NCBI GenBank assembly: GCA_002293025.1
Contig: DBCL01000003.1
Location: 1 to 44,354, forward strand
Length of the DNA: 44,354 bases
Direction of reading: 5' to 3'
DNA from: Actinobacteria bacterium UBA959
GTDB lineage: Bacteria > Actinomycetota > Actinomycetes > S36-B12 > UBA5976
The translations under genes were made by a program, and so were the position numbers. The notes under the pieces are model-generated. The model was given only the letters and a program-made list of their open reading frames with translations, ran no database searches and was not told where the DNA came from. Each line of letters begins with the position of its first letter. The stretch's first letter is position 1. Of this stretch, positions 41,271 through 44,354 are shown piece by piece.

Positions 41271-42035
41271 CTACAAGGTCCAAACACCTAGCAACTCCAG
41301 AATAAGTGTTAGGGCAAGTAGACACAAGAACGTTGCGAAAACTCTCTGTAACATTTGCTTATTAATCTTATTTGCAACCTTGGCTCCTACAAAAGATCCA
41401 ACTGAAGCGATTAGGCTCACAATAAACACCGTTTCCCAATCTTGACTGCTCATCGAATCATCAGCAATCAACCTCCAGCCCAACGCAATTAAGGAGTTAG
41501 TCAACATAATCAGTAAGCCAGTAGCTGTGGCAATAGAAAGACTTAGTCTCATCTTTAGCACCATGGCAGGTATTAGAACAATTCCCCCGCTAATGCCGAT
41601 TAGGCCAGTAACAAAACCAACACCTAATCCAATTGTGATCAAAGTTGAATTACTGACCTGCAGTTCTGGTAAATCACCGTCACTGGTTGGTCTATTCCAA
41701 ATGCTATAGGCCGCGTAGAACATGATTACTATCAAAATTGATTCAAGAATTTTCTCAGCTAACTGCACTGCAATCAACGAACCGAGCGTGGCCCCAGGGG
41801 CCCCTGCAATGGCCAGGACTATTGCGTAACGAACGCGCACATTCTGAAACCCGCGTGCTATTGCGCCAACCAAGCTTGCTGCTGCTACTACTAACAAGGA
41901 GCCGGTGCTTGCTTGAGCAATATTGAAATCTACACCAATCATTAATAGCGGAATGGTCATCATGACCCCGCCCACGCCAATCACACCCAGAATTAATCCC
42001 ACTCCAAGACCAAGTGCAACCGCTACTAAATCCAT
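41271..42035 (-). CDS. TauE/SafE-family sulfite exporter-like permease
   Basis: A 254-residue protein with about eight TM helices in two similar halves. The family signatures are the N-terminal GLGVGLILGVIGVGGVMM (8-25) and the second-half GVGFVTGLIGISGGIVLIP. Members export sulfite or sulfonates, or have unproven roles. The Shine-Dalgarno GGGGAG is adjacent to the start (ATG 42035). It converges on the glutaredoxin gene and is divergent from the PLDc_N gene. Confidence 0.9.
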   Translation of the reverse strand: MDLVAVALGLGVGLILGVIGVGGVMMTIPLLMIGVDFNIAQASTGSLLVVAAASLVGAIARGFQNVRVRYAIVLAIAGAPGATLGSLIAVQLAEKILESILIVIMFYAAYSIWNRPTSDGDLPELQVSNSTLITIGLGVGFVTGLIGISGGIVLIPAMVLKMRLSLSIATATGLLIMLTNSLIALGWRLIADDSMSSQDWETVFIVSLIASVGSFVGAKVANKINKQMLQRVFATFLCLLALTLILELLGVWTL

Positions 42036-42111
42036 AACTCCCCTATCAAGACAAGCAAGGACTGAACTCTATGCGTATCCTTGGCTATCAAGGGCCGTAT
42101 CTGGAGGTTGG

Positions 42112-42384
42112 ATGCTACGAGTTTTCTTAATAGTCATTGCGTTAGTGCTGTTTATTGCTGCACTAGTTGATCTGGCTAAAGCTCCTGCCCAAGTGCGGAT
42201 TAAGTGGTTTTTTGTGATTTTGATTCCGGTTCTGGGACCACTGGCCTGGTTTTTTTATGGCAATAAACCGCAGCGTGGCCAAAATCGCACCAAGAATTTT
42301 AATAGCCCAGATGATGATCCTGACTTTTTATGGAAATTAGAAAAAGAGATTCGAAAGCGCAAGAAGAAAAAAAATGAAGAGTAA
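42112..42384 (+). CDS. PLDc_N-domain small membrane protein
   Basis: A 90-residue protein with two TM helices (about 3-22 and 31-48), the loop APAQVRIKWFF and the closing phrase PVLGPLAWFFYGNK, which fit the cardiolipin-synthase N-terminal (PLDc_N) family. A highly charged tail (KEIRKRKKKKNEE) follows. The start is ATG 42112, with GGAGG (42103-42107) upstream; the longer frame from 41923 runs antisense to the permease and was rejected. It is coupled to the next gene by TAATG. Function unknown. Confidence 0.78.
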   Translation: MLRVFLIVIALVLFIAALVDLAKAPAQVRIKWFFVILIPVLGPLAWFFYGNKPQRGQNRTKNFNSPDDDPDFLWKLEKEIRKRKKKKNEE

Positions 42385-43454
42385 TGCTGCAATCTGAACG
42401 GCAGCTAAAACATCAACGAGTTGTTAAACTACTTGATGAGCTAAATCTGGACACAGTTGTTTTGCGTAAGTCACCAAATACAGCATGGTTTTCTGGATCA
42501 AGAGTCCATGTCCCTAATAGTCTTGATTCATCATGTTTTGACATAGTTCTTAGCCGAGATGGTTATTACTTTCACACAAATAATATTGAGGCTCCTCGTC
42601 TTCGAGCTGAAGAATTGTTAGTCGATGACGATCTCCGGTCACACCCTTGGTGGATATCTCGAGATTCGTTACTTCCAAAAGGCAAAGGTGTTGGGTCGGA
42701 TATTAAAGAAGCCGATCGTGAGTACATCCCACAGTTAGATCTCCTACGCATGTCTGTCTGCCCAGATGAAATTAATCGACTGGACAAAATTGCGACAGAT
42801 AGCGCTGCAGCGCTTTTTTCATTAGCCCCCAAGATAAAACCAACTCAAACTGAATTACAGGTTGCAGGCTTAATTACCTCTGCTTTATGGGAGCATGAAT
42901 TAGAAACAGTGTTCTTGGGTGTTGCAGGCATCGATCGCGTCAACAAATTTAGGCATCCCCTGCCAACAAATTCAACTATCGGAACGCAGTTGAGTGTTTC
43001 TATTTGTGCGCGACGCAAGGGCTTGATTGTTAGTACTACACGAATTTTTTCATTTGAGAAAATATCAAGTGAGCGCTCGCAAGAGTATGTTCGCTTACTG
43101 AATGTTGAAGCTGCTCTTCTCGAACACACCCAATCAGGTAAATTGCTTTCGGATGCCTTCAAGGCGGGTGCAAGCGAATATGCAAATCAAGGCTTCGCTA
43201 GCAATGAATGGCATCACCATCATCAGGGCGGTACTACTGGATATCTACCTCGTGAATTAGTGGCGAATGCAGATACTCACATTGAGATCTTGGATAACCA
43301 GGCTTTTGCCTGGAATCCCACTGCATCAGGACTAAAAGCAGAGAGCACTTGGATTGCTAATAAGTTCGAAGTTAAGCAGTTGGGATCAGACTTAAATTGG
43401 CCACACATCTCAGTAGCTAACCGTTTGCGCCCAAACATCCTGGAGATCCTCTAA
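42384..43454 (+). CDS. M24-fold protein without canonical metal ligands
   Basis: A 356-residue protein with the two-domain plan of Xaa-Pro aminopeptidase/creatinase (M24B). In the C-terminal domain, the phrase VSICARRKGLIVSTTR aligns with the family pattern VDxGAxxxGYxSDxTR, so both metal aspartates are replaced (S206 and S217). The next ligand region reads FAWNP where TIEP is usual (N311), while E320 remains. The HHHHQGGTTGY segment (277-287) replaces the usual GHG region. It is therefore probably not a metallopeptidase; creatinase also lacks metal. Its true role is unknown. It is translationally coupled to the PLDc_N gene (TAATG at 42382-42386). A 202-base gap follows. Confidence 0.72.
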   Translation: MLQSERQLKHQRVVKLLDELNLDTVVLRKSPNTAWFSGSRVHVPNSLDSSCFDIVLSRDGYYFHTNNIEAPRLRAEELLVDDDLRSHPWWISRDSLLPKGKGVGSDIKEADREYIPQLDLLRMSVCPDEINRLDKIATDSAAALFSLAPKIKPTQTELQVAGLITSALWEHELETVFLGVAGIDRVNKFRHPLPTNSTIGTQLSVSICARRKGLIVSTTRIFSFEKISSERSQEYVRLLNVEAALLEHTQSGKLLSDAFKAGASEYANQGFASNEWHHHHQGGTTGYLPRELVANADTHIEILDNQAFAWNPTASGLKAESTWIANKFEVKQLGSDLNWPHISVANRLRPNILEIL

Positions 43455-43523
43455 TTCAAGGTTCCTAGCCTGATTTTGTGGCTAAAACCCAAGGCTGCAA
43501 TCAGTATTGGGTCTTCTCGCAGG

Positions 43524-43656
43524 GCACCACTTGGGTTTGGTGCTTGTGAGCGTGGTCAGACCGCGAAACGGCACACGACCCTCGTTATTTGTTGACACCT
43601 ACTCACTAATACTGCCAAACTCAACCCGCTAGAGGTCCGACCACTGGAGGCAGCAA
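43524..43656 (+). promoter_or_regulatory. Structured leader before the isomerase-like gene
   Basis: The 202-base gap holds a hairpin GCACCA (43524-43529) / TGGTGC (43538-43543) and a longer inverted pair GTGGTCAGACC (43552-43562) / GGTCCGACCAC (43634-43644) with one mismatch. The second arm ends two bases before the Shine-Dalgarno GGAGG (43646-43650), so folding could control translation. TTGACA stands near 43592. It matches no riboswitch class I know. Confidence 0.4.
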
Positions 43657-44354
43657 GTGCGATGTGCGGTAGTGCCGGTTGCGAGGCCAACTTTTGACAC
43701 CGCCAAAGCTGAGCAACTAACCAAACAAGCTTTTGCCTTGTTAACTGAAATCGGATTTGAGACCCAGGGTTCTCAAAAGTTAGTGATGACACCTGAAGAT
43801 CTGAGCATCGCTCAATCTGAGATTGTTAATGATGCAGATCTCTACATCTTGATGCAATCTTCCTTCTGTGACGCCTCTTCTGCAGTTGCTTTAATGAGTT
43901 CACGAAAGGCCCCTGTCTTGTTGTGGTCATTCAGAGAGCCAGGCAAAGTTGGTGAGAGGTTGTTGCTTAATTCCATGTGTGGGTCCAACTTGGCAGCACA
44001 CGCCCTAGTGCACAATGGGGAAACTATTTACCATCTGCACGGAAATCCAAACGAAGAAGCAACCAAGTCGGCTTTAGAAGATTTGCTTGATGGCAATTTG
44101 CCTAAAGAAGTTGAGCCACCACTTAAACTAAATCAAGAACTTGCAGATGTTAAGCAAGTTTCTGAAATATTAGAATCAGTCAAAGGTACCAAAATTGGTG
44201 CGATCGGAGATGCGCCTGCTGGATTCACACCATGCGTATATGACTCCAAACAATTGATGCGCTTGTTTGGGATCACTATTGAGCCGCTAACAGTTGAAGA
44301 TATTTTTCAGAGAATTCAAGACCTTGATGAATCTGTAATCGATGCTAAATATGG
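43657..44354 (+). CDS. Fucose/arabinose isomerase-like protein (partial)
   Basis: An open frame of more than 232 codons runs to the window end, so the gene is cut off. GTG 43657 is the start: GGAGG (43646-43650) lies six bases upstream. The N-terminus PVARPTFDTAKAEQL and GAIGDAPAGFTPCVYDSKQL resemble the L-fucose/L-arabinose isomerase family, which binds a metal and aldose or ketose sugars. The catalytic residues, further on, are not seen. The reaction and sugar therefore remain open. A structured leader precedes it. Confidence 0.65.
   Translation, partial: MRCAVVPVARPTFDTAKAEQLTKQAFALLTEIGFETQGSQKLVMTPEDLSIAQSEIVNDADLYILMQSSFCDASSAVALMSSRKAPVLLWSFREPGKVGERLLLNSMCGSNLAAHALVHNGETIYHLHGNPNEEATKSALEDLLDGNLPKEVEPPLKLNQELADVKQVSEILESVKGTKIGAIGDAPAGFTPCVYDSKQLMRLFGITIEPLTVEDIFQRIQDLDESVIDAKY

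Noticed and set aside
41923..42111. N-terminal extension of the PLDc_N frame
   Set aside because: It lies antisense to the permease gene, is rich in Pro/Thr, and ATG 42112 has a proper Shine-Dalgarno site.
43556..43792. Minus-strand frame at the left end of the isomerase-like gene
   Set aside because: It is antisense to the plus-strand frame that has a Shine-Dalgarno site and family phrases.

Overview
This 44 kb window looks like the chromosome of a low-GC, streamlined actinobacterium, most like the freshwater Nanopelagicales (acI) type. That placement is an inference from gene content, compactness and base composition, not from a marker gene. The gene sets are typically actinobacterial: lipB-lipA-DUF4191 gene-RDD gene-glnA1, glnE-glnA2, ppk-(MutT1-type NUDIX/histidine phosphatase), a DUF4349 lipoprotein, and a small Lys/Ala/Arg-rich basic protein where hupB sits in mycobacteria. 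Most genes use AT-rich codons. Gaps are short (none reaches 300 bases), and most convergent gene pairs abut or overlap.

Layout. 1-2260: a direct repeat with a REP-like palindrome, then an MMPL transporter on the minus strand. Its last ~100 codons have a very different base composition (about 61% GC by hand count against about 45% beyond), a sign of recombination or a chimeric assembly. 2394-6731: lipoate genes lipB and lipA, a DUF4191 membrane protein, an RDD membrane protein (minus) and glnA1, with a GlnR-like operator before glnA1 and a strong bidirectional terminator after it. 6783-11043: nucleoside hydrolase, TrhA-type membrane protein, alpha/beta hydrolase, aldo/keto reductase and MarC protein. 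11024-13912: a divergent two-component pair whose kinase seems to be a tandem duplication with a decayed second half. 13954-20791: SGNH hydrolase, phoU, pstC, pstA, pstB, pstS and a divergent PstS-like lipoprotein; 11-base PHO-box repeats precede pstC and pstS. 20788-26768: glnE and glnA2 (minus), then nadE. 26769-30839: an SGNH hydrolase and two GT4 glycosyltransferases in one minus-strand operon, with a divergent HAD-IB hydrolase. 30844-34676: a secreted protein of unknown function behind a run of ten C, a DHA2 drug exporter and panB. 34873-39554: the basic Lys/Ala/Arg protein, ppk, NUDIX/phosphatase, map and a MarR regulator. 39631-44354: tRNA-Arg(CCG), a DUF4349 lipoprotein, a small protein with homing-endonuclease-associated repeats, a CGDC glutaredoxin, a TauE/SafE permease, a PLDc_N membrane protein, an M24-fold protein that has lost metal ligands, and the start of a fucose/arabinose isomerase-like gene running off the window.

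The genes suggest a nutrient hub: nitrogen assimilation (glnA1, glnA2, glnE), phosphate uptake and storage (phoU-pst, ppk), and cofactor synthesis (lipoate, NAD, pantothenate). At least nine genes have a TANNNT hexamer 6-7 bases before the start codon, the arrangement expected for leaderless transcripts; others have clear Shine-Dalgarno sites. I saw no CRISPR array, phage, insertion sequence or toxin-antitoxin pair. The strongest leads are the duplicated kinase, the HU-less basic protein in the hupB position, a terminator lying inside an antisense coding region, the divergent PstS-like lipoprotein, the metal-site-less M24 protein and the composition break at the left edge.
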